This document shows positions 12,178-24,274 of a stretch of 64,000 bases of DNA, piece by piece. The first letter of the stretch is position 1; every line of letters begins with the position of its first letter. The stretch is taken from contig JAGMUV010000001.1 of the NCBI GenBank assembly GCA_020744425.1, positions 5,208,001-5,272,000 on the forward strand. The letters run 5' to 3'. The notes under the pieces are model-generated. The model had not been told where the DNA came from. It saw nothing but the letters and a program-made list of their open reading frames with translations, and made no database searches. The stretch is from Dactylonectria macrodidyma. Lineage: Eukaryota; Ascomycota; Sordariomycetes; Hypocreales; Nectriaceae. The position numbers and the translations under genes were made by a program.

Positions 12178-15166
12178 TCACATGATGGTGCAGTCGCCAT
12201 CTTGCTGTTTCTCGATTTTGCTTCTCGAGATGCGTTCTCGCTGGCGCTGGCCGCTCTTACCGGCCCGTTTCAGATCCTCCAGCCGCTCGCGAGCCTTTGG
12301 GAAATCCTGGGCTAAGAAAGTGTGTTAGTGTCTCGTGACCTTGATGTCTTGAACTTTGGAAATGTTTCACTTACCAGCAGCTCGCCAGTACCAGCGCTTT
12401 GCGTCCTCTAAGTTCGCCGGAACACCAATACCTACCTCAGTGAAGTAGCCCATGGCGTACTCCGCCTTCGCGAGACCTGCAACAGCGGCTTTACGGGCCC
12501 ACAGGTACGCCTCAGTATCACTCTGGCCCAGGACGTCTTCGCTACCCGTCAGGTACCATCCACTCAACGCCAGCTCAGCTTGGTGCTCCTCCTGTGTTGC
12601 TGCTCGAGAGTACCACATGATGGACTGCCGAGGATCGATTGGGCAACCAAGCAAGCCGTACTCATAAGAACATCCCAGACGGTACTGCGAAAACTTGTAA
12701 CCCAAGTCCGCAGCCTGCACAAACAGACTGTAGGCATACGCCTCGTCTCGGATAATCACGTCGTTAGGCTGAGCAGACTCGTACAGCAGACCCAGTTCGT
12801 GCAGCGCGTGTGGATTGTCCGCATCGGCCCGTTCCGCCGCCCTCTTCAACCATCCAACAGCCTCGCGAGGATTCTTAGGTTGACCCAGCAGTCCCTTGAG
12901 CAGGATCATACCCACCTTGTACATTGCAGGAGGATCTCCCAGTGTTGCCGCACGCTTGTACCACTGTATCGCCTTCAACGGGTCCTTGCGAGTACCACCG
13001 CCATCCTCATGGCCAATCTCGCAGCAAACAGCTGTCCTGTACGCCGCTGCGGCATGGCCGAGTTTAGCGGCAGACTGATACATTGTGAACGCCTCTTTGA
13101 AGTCGGGCTCGTGTCCGAAGAGACCCCTGCCGACGCTGTCAGCCATGAGGAACATGGCATCCTGATTCTGTGCGTTGGACAGTTTCTTAAGGATTTTCTG
13201 GCAGTCAATCAGGTAGCGCTCACGTGCTCTTGGTCGCTGCTTGGGATCAAGCTTGGGAACGAGGACATCCGTGGCTTCAATGAGTTTCCTAGCCAGCCTC
13301 AACGCAGACTCCTGATCAGCGGGATTGGACTTAATGACCATTCTCAGATGCTCCAGCTCTTGAGGTGTCACAGGCGGTTCATCCTTGACAGACGCTTGAG
13401 AGGCACTCGCCTGACGGGGGGGCTGCTGCTGAGGTGGCGGCTGTTGCTGCTGGGGGCCCCGTTCCGGGACGTTGCCGTAGTTTCTGACAGGAGGCGGCTT
13501 GTTGTCCATATGAACCATTGAGTTCGCCATCAACCCAGGTCGAACTGGCGTCGGATGTGAGGGCAGAGCATCGGGATTCCGACCTGGCTGCACCCCTGAC
13601 CGCATCGATCCCGGGTTAGACGGAAGCCCCGGTCGGCCACCAGGAGGCGCACTCGGCCCTCTGGGAGGCAAATGTTCGTGCCCTCCGGGTCCAGGATAAC
13701 CCTGGTCATAGCCTTGTTGATAGCCATTCATAGGAGGAAGTGGTGGGACGGACGGCGCATCGCCAACCATTTCAAATACGGCAGACTGTGGTTGGAGATC
13801 AGGCTGCGATTTGGCGTGGTAGAGCTGTGCGGTCTGGTGGGCTCCAGCATGTTGCTGTTCATGAGCAGGGCGCATCGTCTGCTCAAAGGATCCTCGTCCG
13901 CCTTGGGATGGTATCGCATCGAAGTCTGGGAGACTAGTTCGGTCCTGTCGTTGATTTGAGCCGTATGGCCCCTGGTTGTTGTTTTGCTGGTTATCGAAAT
14001 AGGTGTCATAAACATCATCATAAGACGCCGCAGGCGGCTTTCGGTATCCTCCATGCGCTTCATCATACTCGCCAACATATTGGCTCGGTGGAGGTACCTG
14101 GGGTTCAGCAGGATACATCCGCTGTGGGGGAGGTCGATGTCCAGCAGCTGTTGATGGCCGCTGAGGAGGCATGCCCCGATCAACAGGGCGTCCATTAACT
14201 GGCATTGTACCCGTCCGTTGCAGTGGCTGCATTTGGTTCCTTGGGCCCTGATCTTCTACGGGCATCGTCATACTTCGTGCAGGAGGTCCAAACCCATTCC
14301 TCGGGGGTCCTTGGCCACCAGTATTGTATCCGTCGTCAAATTCTCCATAACCACCTGGAGCCCCATAGCCCGGATCTCGTCCAGGAGGAGGCCCACGTCT
14401 TTGTTCCGGATATCCCTGGCTAGGTCCCTGGGCAGGATAACCTCTTGGGGGAGGTCCTCGGGCCCCATTCATTGCATTTCGCTGGCTATCAGAGCTTGTT
14501 CTTCCTTCCGGCACTCTCGGTCTCTGATTCAAATCCATGCCACTCATCTGATCCGCTATTTCTTCGTCTGACCGTCTGTGTTGTCCGGGGAAAGGTGGAT
14601 AGTTACCGCCAAACCCGCCGCCTCGAGGGCTAATTGGACTGTTGCTGTTCACCGGTGGTTGACGTGCTTTAAGTCACTGTGAATAAAGGCATACAAAGCA
14701 CCGGGGTTTTGGGAGACTTACCTGCCGGGTCCGAATGTGCACCATACGGGCCGGGACGCATGCCCCCTCGTCCGGGACCACCATTGTGCATGCCTCGACC
14801 GGGCCCCGGGGCCCCTGGGGTTTGGCCTCGAGGTGGAGGAGGGCGAGCTCGGTGAGGGTCGGCAGTCTGCGGACGATGAATGGGCCCTCCACGTCCTCCG
14901 GGCATCGGCCGTCCGCCGTAGCCCAGACCTTGTGTGTATGGGTCTTGAGGCGGAGGGGGACCTCGTGCATAGTTTTGGTCCTGATACTGACCTCCGTAGT
15001 CCTGCCCGTAGCCTTCGTTGTAATTATCGTAGCCATTTCCATTATGGTAGTCGTTGTATTGCTGTGGCGGCGGTGCGTTGCCGTATTGTCGTGGGGCGCC
15101 CCTTTGGGGCGATGGGCCGTCGTACGGGCGCTGCTGACCACCATACCCTCCATCGTAGGTCGCCAT
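12178..15166 (-). CDS. skt5: chitin synthase regulator Skt5/Chs4, Sel1-repeat protein
   Basis: Activator and anchor of class IV chitin synthase at sites of polar growth and septation. Three exons (14722-15166, 12375-14666, 12178-12311) give 956 aa. Residues 1 to about 590 are low complexity, rich in Gly, Pro, Gln, Asn and Tyr. From about 600 the conserved domain begins, and Sel1-like repeats follow (about 690-915; motifs such as AAYRTAVC, AIQWYKRAAT, AVGWLKRAAE). The last exon adds a charged coiled tail ending in CTIM, a CaaX farnesylation box as in yeast Skt5. If the second intron is missed, the protein stops early at GK and loses this box. The first intron ends in AAAG; the CACAG seven bases upstream would run into a stop. 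Confidence 0.93.
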
Positions 15167-18100
15167 GACTGGTTTATCTCACAGTCCGCTCTCAGTGTGA
15201 ATCTCGACTTTCGGCCGCTCGTTGTCGGATAGTACGGGGTCGGCGCAAAAGCCCAACGATCCTAGAGTCCAAGTTCCACGGGTGTGATGGATGTTCGTAG
15301 GCGCAAACTCCGGGTAGGGCTAGCTGCGCTACTGTCGCATTGCCGCAGCTCTGGAGCAGTCGGGGCCACAACGTTTCGGAAGAGGAATGATCGGCGATTC
15401 GCGTGCGGAGTGCTGATGTTAGAGATTCCAGCAGGCGATATTCGAGGATCGACGAACAACGAGCAACGGAAGAGTTGGGGTCCAACAGACAAAGCTGGGG
15501 GCGCGCCCCCTTTGCGAATTGCGAGTTGAGTGGTGAGGGTGGTGGGAGCTTGCAACAACGAGGCGGCTGGCGACAAAGCGACGCTGACGAGCAAACCAGT
15601 CGGTGGCGGGTGAAGGAGGCACGCGCTCAGCAACACAGGTCAGCACTTTGCATCCAGGGAGCCAGACGCGGCAATGAAAGAAATGAGGATTCAATAAAGA
15701 CCAAATTAACAGCCCGAACAACAGGGAGAGCTCGGTTTGGTCGAAGGGTGTGGTTCGGTCGGTGGAGCCCAACACGATGCGCTGGACGTTGGATAATGAG
15801 CAACAGAGGCCCTGGTTACAGCCAGGTTGTAAGGGAGATGCGGAGAGGAATTCCCTTTATGTTGGGTGTCTCCGAAACCCGAGGCGAAGAAAGATGGAAT
15901 TGGATCGAGTCAATGTCCCCTAGTGTAGGTCCCGGACTCCCAGCGGGAGAGCGAAGTGTGCCCTCCCTCGCCGGGCGACCTAAAACTAGTGGGTATCGGC
16001 GAGGGGTGAAGCACTGTAGGTACCGCCTGTAGGTGCCTTACCCAGTGGGGTGGAGGAGACTAGACGGAACCGTTCTCTGTGGGCTCCATGCCTGCCCCCT
16101 CCAGCAATTGCCCCAGTGCCAGTCATGTGGCTGGTCCACTGTATTAGAGCCTGCAGCACTCGACATCGCCGCGCCGTCTGGAAGCAACAGCACTAAATCT
16201 TTCGAGACCAGCCCCCGGAATCCCGCAGAAGCCTAGGCCCCAGGGAGGCTTGGACAGCCCTGGAGGTACCTACCTTAGCGAGCCGCGGAGCCCTGCAGGT
16301 CCTGGGGTGGCCCAACCACCAGGGGGGCAGCTCACCCCTCCACTCGCGGGGCCCTGTGATCCTGATCAAGGGTGTCCATGATCCATCCATCCCGTCCCCC
16401 GCGGTCACGACACCGAAACCGAGAGGGCAGCAGTGATTCGGATCAGGCCGCCAGCGCAGCCACACTTCACCACATTTTGGTTTAACATCTACGTTGCAGC
16501 TCTGCATCCCCGGGAGCTGAGAGGGAAGACCAACCCAAGAAGCACGCGAAATGGCATAATTTAACTGAGGTGTCACTGGGCCTCTCGGGCCCTCCTCATC
16601 AGAGGCGTGGCGGCATGACCATCACGCCTTCGACGATATTATGTGCCTCGCACTCGCAGCTTTGACAAGCCACCAAAAGCCCAGCTAGTGCTTGTCGGTG
16701 CTGGTCAACTCTGTCCGTCTCTGGCCCCATTGCAGCGGCCCCCAATCGTAGAGCGATACGCTGCTACGGGCTTGACCCCTTGGCCCTATCCTAGACGCCC
16801 ATATGCAAAAGATCATGGCTCGACCGGGCGGGTCCTTTGCCGTTGAATTCGTTCCTTCGTGGCAATCCACCAAGAAAGCAACTGTCATGGAGAATGTTGA
16901 GACTTCGACAGGGGTAAAACGCGACACAATGCGTGGGTGTGTTGCTGTCTCTCGACCGCCACACCATCCTGACGACTGCAAGCTGACTCCGTACGTATTT
17001 CCATCCATAGTGTGGCCGTGACAGCGCATTGCTATACCGCCAGGATGCGTCGGGATGGCATTCTGCCGGACAGCTGTTTGGTTTTGTTTTGTCCACCCCA
17101 ACTGCATCAATGCGCATGCTCAGGCCCTGCGCCGGGGGGCATGTCTAAGCCGGCTGTGCCAGACAAAGCATTGCCGTGTATCACAATCGCCCACGATTCA
17201 GATTGGTGGGATTGATTGGCCATCGGCCTCGTTGTCGTCTCGTCTTCTCCTGGCGACTCTCCAGGATGAAAATGCGAAACATGGAACTCCCCAAGTCCCG
17301 GCCCTATTGAAATGCTTCATCAAGGGGGAGTAGCGGTCATTGTCGAAACGAAACAGCAACAAGCCCAATGCCCAATCCTACCGCTCTTACTGCGCGCGAT
17401 ACGGCATGTGCTCACCGTCTCTGAATCGATCCCTCAACAAGGGCCTCGCCTCACTTGCTTTATGGCATAACATCACCAGTGGGTACAGCCAAGAACCCGA
17501 GAATCAAGGATGAACGTGCTCTGCAGTTGCCCCCTGGCGCGAACTACTCAAGGAGTTCGACTTTCGCGTACGCAGACTCCCGGTAATTGGGATGAAGTGT
17601 CTCTCAAAGAACCTGAAGACAGGCCCCTCGTGACTTGGTACGTTGGTCTCGAGTCTCGATTGGCTTGCCACACTGTTGAGGCTGAGGTCAAGGAGGCCTC
17701 AACGTCCGCACAAGACCGGGGCTGTGACAACCCCAATAAAATAAAGAAAAATAACAGGCTCAGGATTGCCATTGACGGGACAATGACATCAACCATTGCT
17801 TAGGCTGGCCCGGCAAATGCCCTTGCGCCTGACCAAAGGACAATCGTCCCGCTGGACATGGATTGCGGCTCTCTGAGACACGATACGCCGAACTGGCCAT
17901 ATTGCTGACCTCAAGTGTCCGCCTCGTCGACCAGTTAGAGGCTGTGCAGCAGCTGGTTTGGGAAGACGGGGCTATTTGCCACCGCGAGCTCAAGTAGGCT
18001 CGACCCAATATCAATGCTCTCGTGTCCAGTCCATTGCCACGGAGTAAACGCCACGATCCATTGCCATCCTTCGGCGCTTGAGAGGTTGTTTGAGTCCCCT

Positions 18101-18961
18101 TGCTTCTGAGCATGCCATGTCATAAGCGCCGTTCGTTAGTGAGCTACGTACGTCAGACCGAAGTCGCATTGCGCTGCACGCAGGACTTCGTGCCTGCAGC
18201 TAAGTAATACGAAGGATGGCTACTTCATGAATAACCTTTGCTCCCATTGCATTGTTGGTTTGGGACTTTGTACCTCAGAAATAACATCGCTTCTGTGGTG
18301 TTGGATGTGCGACGATTCCGAAACCCTGTGTCTGACCACATGAAGCGTCACTGTCAATGTTGCTGGAGCTGTCATTGCCGTCGGGGTGCACAATGGGAGC
18401 TTTCAGATTTGGAGGTAATTATGAGCTGGGGCTTCTGATCATCATGAAAACCCATCCCCAACGTTCGCGGGATCTTTCATTATTTCAGGAGGCATGGTGT
18501 TCCGCTGTCCATGCCGGTTCCCATCTATCATGGTGAGCATTGCTAGTCGACACCGTCTCGACAAATAACTACCACAACAGTTCGTGAATACTTAAAGAGT
18601 GATACTAGACGAAACCAGGGATACAGGGCAATAGTAAAGCATCTCATGAAGTCGAATAATTCTTCACCTGTGCGCTCTTCAGGTCGCATCTCGACTCTTC
18701 AACGACTGGTTAATTGCACGCAGCCTCTAGGGTAGGTGGCTTGGAGGTACACGGAGCGCACGGGCCACAAGTTAAGCCCATTGCCGCTACCGCCTTCCTA
18801 ATTAGCTCTAGCTACAATTGAAATTCTGCCAAGTCCATGACGGATGGTGAATCGCGAAAATCGTCATTGGGAGAGATCATGGAGAGTGCATTCGAACGAA
18901 CGAGCTCATCCTCGAGAATACCACCAGAAAGGAAAACCCGCAAGGTTTCTAATCAACGAAC
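15167..18961. other. 3.8 kb gene-free stretch
   Basis: Contains the skt5 promoter, then sequence with only short, unconserved-looking open frames on both strands, none with recognisable motifs, signal peptides or convincing intron structure. AGGTACC-type motifs occur near 16018 and 16265. I see no tRNA or repeat family member in it. Confidence 0.45.
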
Positions 18962-19436
18962 ATGGCTGCCAAGAAACCAACGAACTGGCGGTTATGGGCC
19001 AAGTGTATAATTGGGTAAGAGGGTGGTGTGGAGGTTTCGGTAGGAACTGAGAGGCTAACTTCTAAATACAGCGGCGCTGCTGTTGCTGTCGGTGGTCCGG
19101 CGTTCACTATGTGGTTGACGCCTACCGAAGAGGAATTACGATCGAAGTACAATCCGGAGCTCCGAAAGAAGAGCCTGGAGAACGTCGTGGAGAAGCAACA
19201 GGAGTTTGACGACTTTGTGACGAGACTGAAAGAATACTCTAAGTCGGACAAGCCCAGTGCGTCCTCCCAATTCTGATTTGTAGGCAAATGCTGACACACT
19301 TCTAGTCTGGATCGTTGTCAAGGAGGAGGAGGAGCGAAAGCGGAAGGCAGGGTTGGCAGCTGCCAAAGCGTCAAAGCAAGAGACGGAGTCTCGACGAGAG
19401 GAGATGCGTCGTGAAGCTGGTTTGGAAGCCAAATGA
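18962..19436 (+). CDS. cbp4: cytochrome bc1 assembly factor Cbp4
   Basis: Mitochondrial inner-membrane assembly factor for ubiquinol-cytochrome c reductase; with Cbp3/Cbp6 it handles newly made cytochrome b. Three exons, 18962-19014, 19072-19256 and 19306-19436, give 122 aa. The N-terminus [11 protein letters not shown] is followed by a single hydrophobic segment (about 14-33, [18 protein letters not shown]), then the conserved [19 protein letters not shown] and KQQEFDDFV stretches and a Lys/Glu/Arg-rich tail. All are typical of the family. Both introns were placed by continuity of these motifs (KPIWIVVKE across the second). Confidence 0.95.
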
Positions 19437-20335
19437 GGACCATTTCTGTATATGGGCATTTGATATGCTTGTAAGAGTATTTGGGCACTGCCGTCGGGAG
19501 CGCAACATGTACAAACACCACGGCATCAAAGGGGATCAGGTCTGGGAAGGACAGGATATATGTTTGGAGTTATTTGGTGGCAATTGCAGGGTATTGAATG
19601 AACGCCTCTCGGCTCGCCTCAAGATGGAAACCAGACGAGCGGGATTGTGTCTTGTTTTTTGGCCCCAGCGGTCTACTATGCGTGCCATACGAGAGCCGCT
19701 ACACTCTTACGGTGTCCATGTATGTAACACGACGAGAATGGATGCAGAGCGGATTATTGGTTGGCTCGCTCCCTCATTGGCGGTCAGTTTTAGATGGCTG
19801 TGATTGGTTCCGAAACTAGAAGGATGTGTTTGATTGGAACTACAAACAGGGAATGAAGGCCATGAGGGAAACATTGTGATTGTCAAACAAATATTCCACT
19901 GCTCACCATCAAACGTACAGTAATAGGCATCGCAGACTGGAGGGCGGCGGTGGGGATCTGCCCGGCTCTCTGGCTCTGGTCGGTGCGGCTTTACCCCACG
20001 AGACTGGCAGCATCCATCCCATGGCCCATGGCGCAAGGGTGGTGGCGCCCGCTGCACCCTCGGCGAAATGGTAGTTCCACAGGCGAAAACTCTTGGCACG
20101 CACAAAATCTACTCCAATCTATCACCATCGTTCGAAGCCGACGGCGTCAACAGCTCACTACCCACGCCTACATCACCGGTACGTCGTCCATCCTGCGCCC
20201 GCGCGCTTCCTCCAGACCGTCAACCTCGCGCCCTCGATTTTTCCCGGTCGAATCCGCGCCTGCTAACGAGCCCTATCGCAGTTTGTTCGAGTCTCGGATT
20301 CCCCGCACCCGAACCCTCAAACCCTACAGCACATC
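19437..20335. other. cbp4 3' region and NAC-beta promoter
   Basis: No gene recognised. The last 250 bases form a pyrimidine-rich leader before the NAC-beta start codon. Confidence 0.4.
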
Positions 20336-21032
20336 ATGTCGGACGTTCAGGAGCGCCTCAAGAAGCTCGGCCTCGTTAGCTCGGGTGCCCGAATTGGTAC
20401 GTGAGAATTTTCTGCCAATTTTTGAACTCGCGCAAGGCCGTCCGTTTTACTAACCGGGAGATATAGGGTATGTTCATCTATTAATTGCGAAGCATAAGTG
20501 TCGCCGTCTCCGATCACCGCAGCTAACCAGAGCCCCAACACAGTGGAAAGGGTACCCCCCGCCGCAAGGTCAAGCGTGCGCCCGCTCGCTCTGCCGCCGA
20601 CGACAAGAAGCTCCAGCAGCAACTGAAGAAGCTCAACACCCAGCCCATCCAGGCTATCGAGGAGGTTAACATGTTCAAGGAGGATGGCAACGTTATCCAC
20701 TTCGCTGCCCCCAAGGGTTAGTCATCCGCCATTGTCGTGTGCCGCGATGAGGGGCTCTTGGTGTTTTCACCTGCTAACTTGTTCGCCCCGCCGCAGTCCA
20801 CGCCGCTGTCCCTGCTAACACCTTCGCCATCTACGGCGCCGGCGAGGACAAGGAGCTGACCGAGCTCGTCCCCGGCATCCTCAACCAGCTCGGCCCCGAC
20901 TCCCTGGCCTCCCTCCGCAAGCTCGCTGAGAGCTACCAGAACATGCAGAAGGCCGAGAAGGGCGACGGTGAGGATGAGGATGACATTCCCGAGCTCGTCG
21001 AGGGCGAGAACTTCGAGAGCAAGATCGAGTAA
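20336..21032 (+). CDS. egd1: nascent polypeptide-associated complex beta subunit
   Basis: Ribosome-bound chaperone subunit (yeast Egd1, human BTF3) that pairs with NAC-alpha at the tunnel exit. The best model has exons 20336-20396, a single base at 20467, 20544-20716 and 20797-21032, giving 156 aa. Conserved features: N-terminal helix [12 protein letters not shown], the ribosome-binding [14 protein letters not shown] stretch, the NAC domain ([15 protein letters not shown], then [25 protein letters not shown]) and an acidic tail [10 protein letters not shown]. The one-base exon is required for the conserved RIGGKG. Using instead a GTGAGA donor at 20401 and one 143 nt intron keeps the frame but gives RIGTGKG (157 aa). 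Both upstream introns have good donors, TACTAAC/GCTAAC branch points and AG acceptors. Confidence 0.95.
20467..20467 (+). other. egd1: putative one-nucleotide exon of egd1
   Basis: The base G at 20467 lies between an intron ending GGGAGATATAG (20397-20466, branch TACTAAC) and one starting GTATGTTC (20468-20543, branch GCTAACC). It supplies the middle base of the second glycine codon in RIGGKG. Confidence 0.6.
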
Positions 21033-21316
21033 ATGTACTCTACACCATCCAGGGAGGAAGGGCGGTGAAAATGTAGGTCCTGTTCGTCCCACGAGGCTGC
21101 CTAGTTCCTATAGGCGGAGTTATTCCCCGGAATCTGAGAAGAAAGTCGTTCTCATGATTCCCAAGTATTCCAATGGTGAACAGGGATTGGTACACAAATG
21201 GTCATGGTCGGCGAGAATGTCGTGGTGAAATAGCAACTTTATTCGGGCTGGCTGCGGTTGATTGATCCGCACAAAAATACGACTTACATCGAGAGAAATA
21301 CCAATCTCTAATGATG

Positions 21317-22667
21317 TCAATGATTGCCACGCTCTTCTATCTTAAAGTCTGAGCCCCCATCATTCTTGACCCACCCAGTCAGCACCGTCTCTCGAACTAG
21401 GTCCTTGACATGCCTCCTTTCCGCCAGCAACGAACCCTTTTTGATATCTTGATAAGTTCCGGACCTAAGATACGCAGCCGTATTAGTGCCTTGCTGGCCA
21501 AGGTTGTGGGCAAGATCTATTGCTGCTTCCCACGTGCTTCTTCTCGACATTCGACTCGCTCCCTTAGGAATAAAGGGCTTTTTGCCTTGGATGACACCTC
21601 CCATGATGGTCTCTTCAACTCCTGAATGCGACCACGCCGCAGAAATATTAGTTGCGGAGATCTTTTCGGCACGAACTTGCACAGATAATTTCGAGTACTC
21701 GAATTCCAAGTCTGTAGTTTCAGTCATAAACTCCTTGAATAAGTATCCTCCTGGCCACTGCCGTCCTACCAACGGCTTCATTCGGCCTTCGGCAGAGAAG
21801 GCACGACAACACCCGGTCTGTGAGTATTGCGACTCTGGCAGAACGAGGGTGTGGATGTAAGCATTTGCAGGATCAATAAAGATGGATGTCAGCGAGGACA
21901 GGAGTGATGTGCATTGCTTCAGGGTGATCTTATCGGAGCAAGACTTTGAGAGTGTGTGAGGTGCATCTGGTCGCGAGGGTTTCTTGCGAACGATGCCTAG
22001 TTCTGAGAAGTGACCTCGTCCTAGAAGGGAGGCTTTGGACTGCGACTCAGGGCCCGGTTCGCGAGCCACAGGGGCCTGCCATGGAGAGGGGTCTACCTGG
22101 GCAGCCATTGTCAGCTCCATGCTGGCATCGCCACCTAATAGCTGTCAGCTGTGATCGACCGTCTCAGTGGCACTGCCTGCAATTACACGGAGCTTCAGAA
22201 CAGTACATGTGAAGCTTCACATCGTCTCTGATCTTGAAGGGTTTCTCATACATGGCATCCTTATCAAGCGAGACTCTGGTCCTTTGCACAATGTCGGACT
22301 CAGTTCCATCCCTGAGGAGAATTTCGCACTCGTCTAGCAAGAATCGGTTGAACGTTCGAATGGCCAGAATTTCAGCATGCCAGTCATGGATTCCAACGCC
22401 ATTAGACTCCGACACTTTGTCATATGGCAGACATTTCATCCCAGTTCTATGTATCCTTAGAAAAAAAAACCATGATGGCCTGGAAAAATTACAGAAAGCT
22501 TACGCCAGAGCTAGACAGGTCAGAATCCCGTTCTTTTCTGCGACAATGCCACTCAAGGGCACCCATTCGAGTGTGCCATTGCTGTGAATACGCGGTTTCC
22601 TCTTGGATGGAAGAGTTTGGAACTGTTGCAAGACAACTTTCGCGATGAGGTTTGGATGGGAAGTCAT
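21317..22667 (-). CDS. tad1: tRNA-specific adenosine deaminase 1 (A37 of tRNA-Ala)
   Basis: Converts A37 to inosine in tRNA-Ala. Three exons (22504-22667, 22187-22446, 21317-22134) encode 413 aa; yeast Tad1 has 400. The zinc-dependent deaminase site is complete: HAE in HDWHAEILAIRTFNRFLL (His78, Glu80), PCG in YCSEAPCGDAS (Cys142, spanning the second intron) and SCSDKI (Cys207). The N-terminus shows QFQTLPSKRKP and EWVPLSGIVAEK, both typical of Tad1/ADAT1. The start at 22667 (MTSHPNL) gives the usual short N-terminus. The gene is divergent from rpl24 with about 410 bp between start codons. Confidence 0.93.
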
Positions 22668-23076
22668 CTAGTCATGCTTCACGGTTCCCGAGCCATGTGA
22701 AGGCGTTTATCAACAGAAAATATAAAAGGACTGAACCAGCCAGTACGAGACCCAAAAAAGAAAGGCATTCAACTCAAGCACCACTCACAGTCTCAGGTTG
22801 TTGTAAGTGGACTGCGTGGGCCACAATAGTCTGAGAAGCGATCGCAGCCGATAATTCTCCGGAGGCTTGGTTGTGAACGGAGCCATGGTGTCAAGTGAAA
22901 ACCCACGTGATTTGACCCAGTGGGATTTTAGCGCATCGCCTGCCCTAGCCGATTAGTCAGTGGCACACAGCTGCAATTCGAGAAATTGACTGTATCACGA
23001 CCCTCAACTTTTGTCATCGCCAATCCACGGTCCACCACACAACAGCTTGTCGCCTTAACAGCACCCCAGCGACAAG
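22668..23076. promoter_or_regulatory. divergent tad1/rpl24 promoter
   Basis: Shared upstream region of tad1 (-) and rpl24 (+). A CACGTGA box lies at 22904-22910, about 170 bp upstream of the rpl24 start codon, comparable to the boxes upstream of rpl37. No further gene is visible. Confidence 0.45.
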
Positions 23077-23804
23077 ATGCGAACCTACGAAGACACCTTC
23101 TCCGGCGCGAGAATCTACCCTGGCAAGGTGCGCTCTACCTCATTCCCCTGTGTCGTGCGATCCGATCGAAAAGCGAAGTTGAGGCGTGGCGACGTCGGTC
23201 GCACATGGATAGACGCATTGGGGTTTGGTTGAATAATTATCACGACGGAGGCTAACGGATCATGATATTGTAGGGTAAGCTCTACGTCCGCGGCGACAGC
23301 AAGATCTTCCGATTCCAGAACGGCAAGTCGGAGTCGCTCTTCCTGCAACGAAAGAACCCCCGCCGCATCTCATGGACCGTCCTCTACCGCCGCCAGCACC
23401 GCAAGGGTATCTCTGAGGTACGAATCAACCACACAATTCCGTGCTCCGAGGGCTCTACGACGAGCCCTGGACGGGCTCTCTGATCGTGGCAACGGAGGCA
23501 GGACTGACAAATTGAACAGGAGGTTGCCAAGAAGCGAACCCGCCGAACCGTCAAGGCCCAGCGAGGCATTGTCGGTGCTTCCCTCGATGTGATCCGTGAG
23601 AAGCGCAACATCCGCCCCGAGGCTCGCTCCGCCGCCCGCGCTGCTGCCATCAAGGACAGCAAGGACCAGAAGCAGGCCGCCGCTGCCGCCAAGAAGGCTG
23701 AGAAGGCCAAGCTCGCTGCCTCCGCCGCCAAGGGCCAGGGCCGACAAGTCAGCAAGCAGGGTGCCAAGGGTGCCGCCACCAAGCCCAAGCCTACGAGCCG
23801 TTAA
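23077..23804 (+). CDS. rpl24: 60S ribosomal protein eL24
   Basis: Large-subunit ribosomal protein that forms an intersubunit bridge. Exons 23077-23127, 23274-23417 and 23520-23804 give 159 aa. Seen: the N-terminal [18 protein letters not shown], the [20 protein letters not shown] block, [14 protein letters not shown], and an Ala/Lys-rich helical C-terminus, all in the family order and length. Fungal eL24 normally has Cys in the N-terminal zinc-binding part; here the first residues read RTYEDTFSG without Cys, as in yeast-type eL24 proteins that have lost the zinc site. Expected to be highly expressed. Confidence 0.95.
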
Positions 23805-24274
23805 AGATGGACTTGAGGGGAAAATGGGATAGTGGAGTCCGTGGTTCTTGTGTCTTTCTCTGGCCGGTTCTTCTACAGTCTCGGGCGCACGGAATGCCAT
23901 AGGGTGCATTGATAGTCGAGCAAATGCTATATCGGTGCAAATGGTCAAGAAAAAATCGCTTCTTACGTGCAGTGACGAAGGACATCTGGTTTACCGGGTT
24001 CGGCGTATTGGTATACAGGTGAAATTGCCATGTGTGGTAAACTTGGTGTATTGCTCTCATGGTCAGCCAGCATTCGACTTGAGAGCACGTTCGTATCATT
24101 ATTCACGTAGCGAGTAGTAAGCAACCCCATCACATGGCATTTGTGCTTGAAATTGACATTGACAACTTTTTCGTTAAACGGGCTCAAATGCTCCTTCCAG
24201 GGAGTGGTAATTTCATGTTCTATCATCTATCATTTCTCTAAGTCTAATTCATTTTTGAGACTTTGGCGCTGTAT
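23805..24274. other. 3' regions of convergent rpl24 and peroxiredoxin genes
   Basis: About 470 bp between convergent genes; no further gene seen. Confidence 0.4.

Noticed and set aside
12580..13521. 313-codon open frame on the plus strand
   Set aside because: Antisense shadow of the Sel1-repeat region of skt5; no motifs of its own.
22811..22893. Open segment upstream of tad1 that looked like an extra N-terminal exon
   Set aside because: No in-frame ATG, and the frame at 22667 already gives a complete N-terminus of family length.
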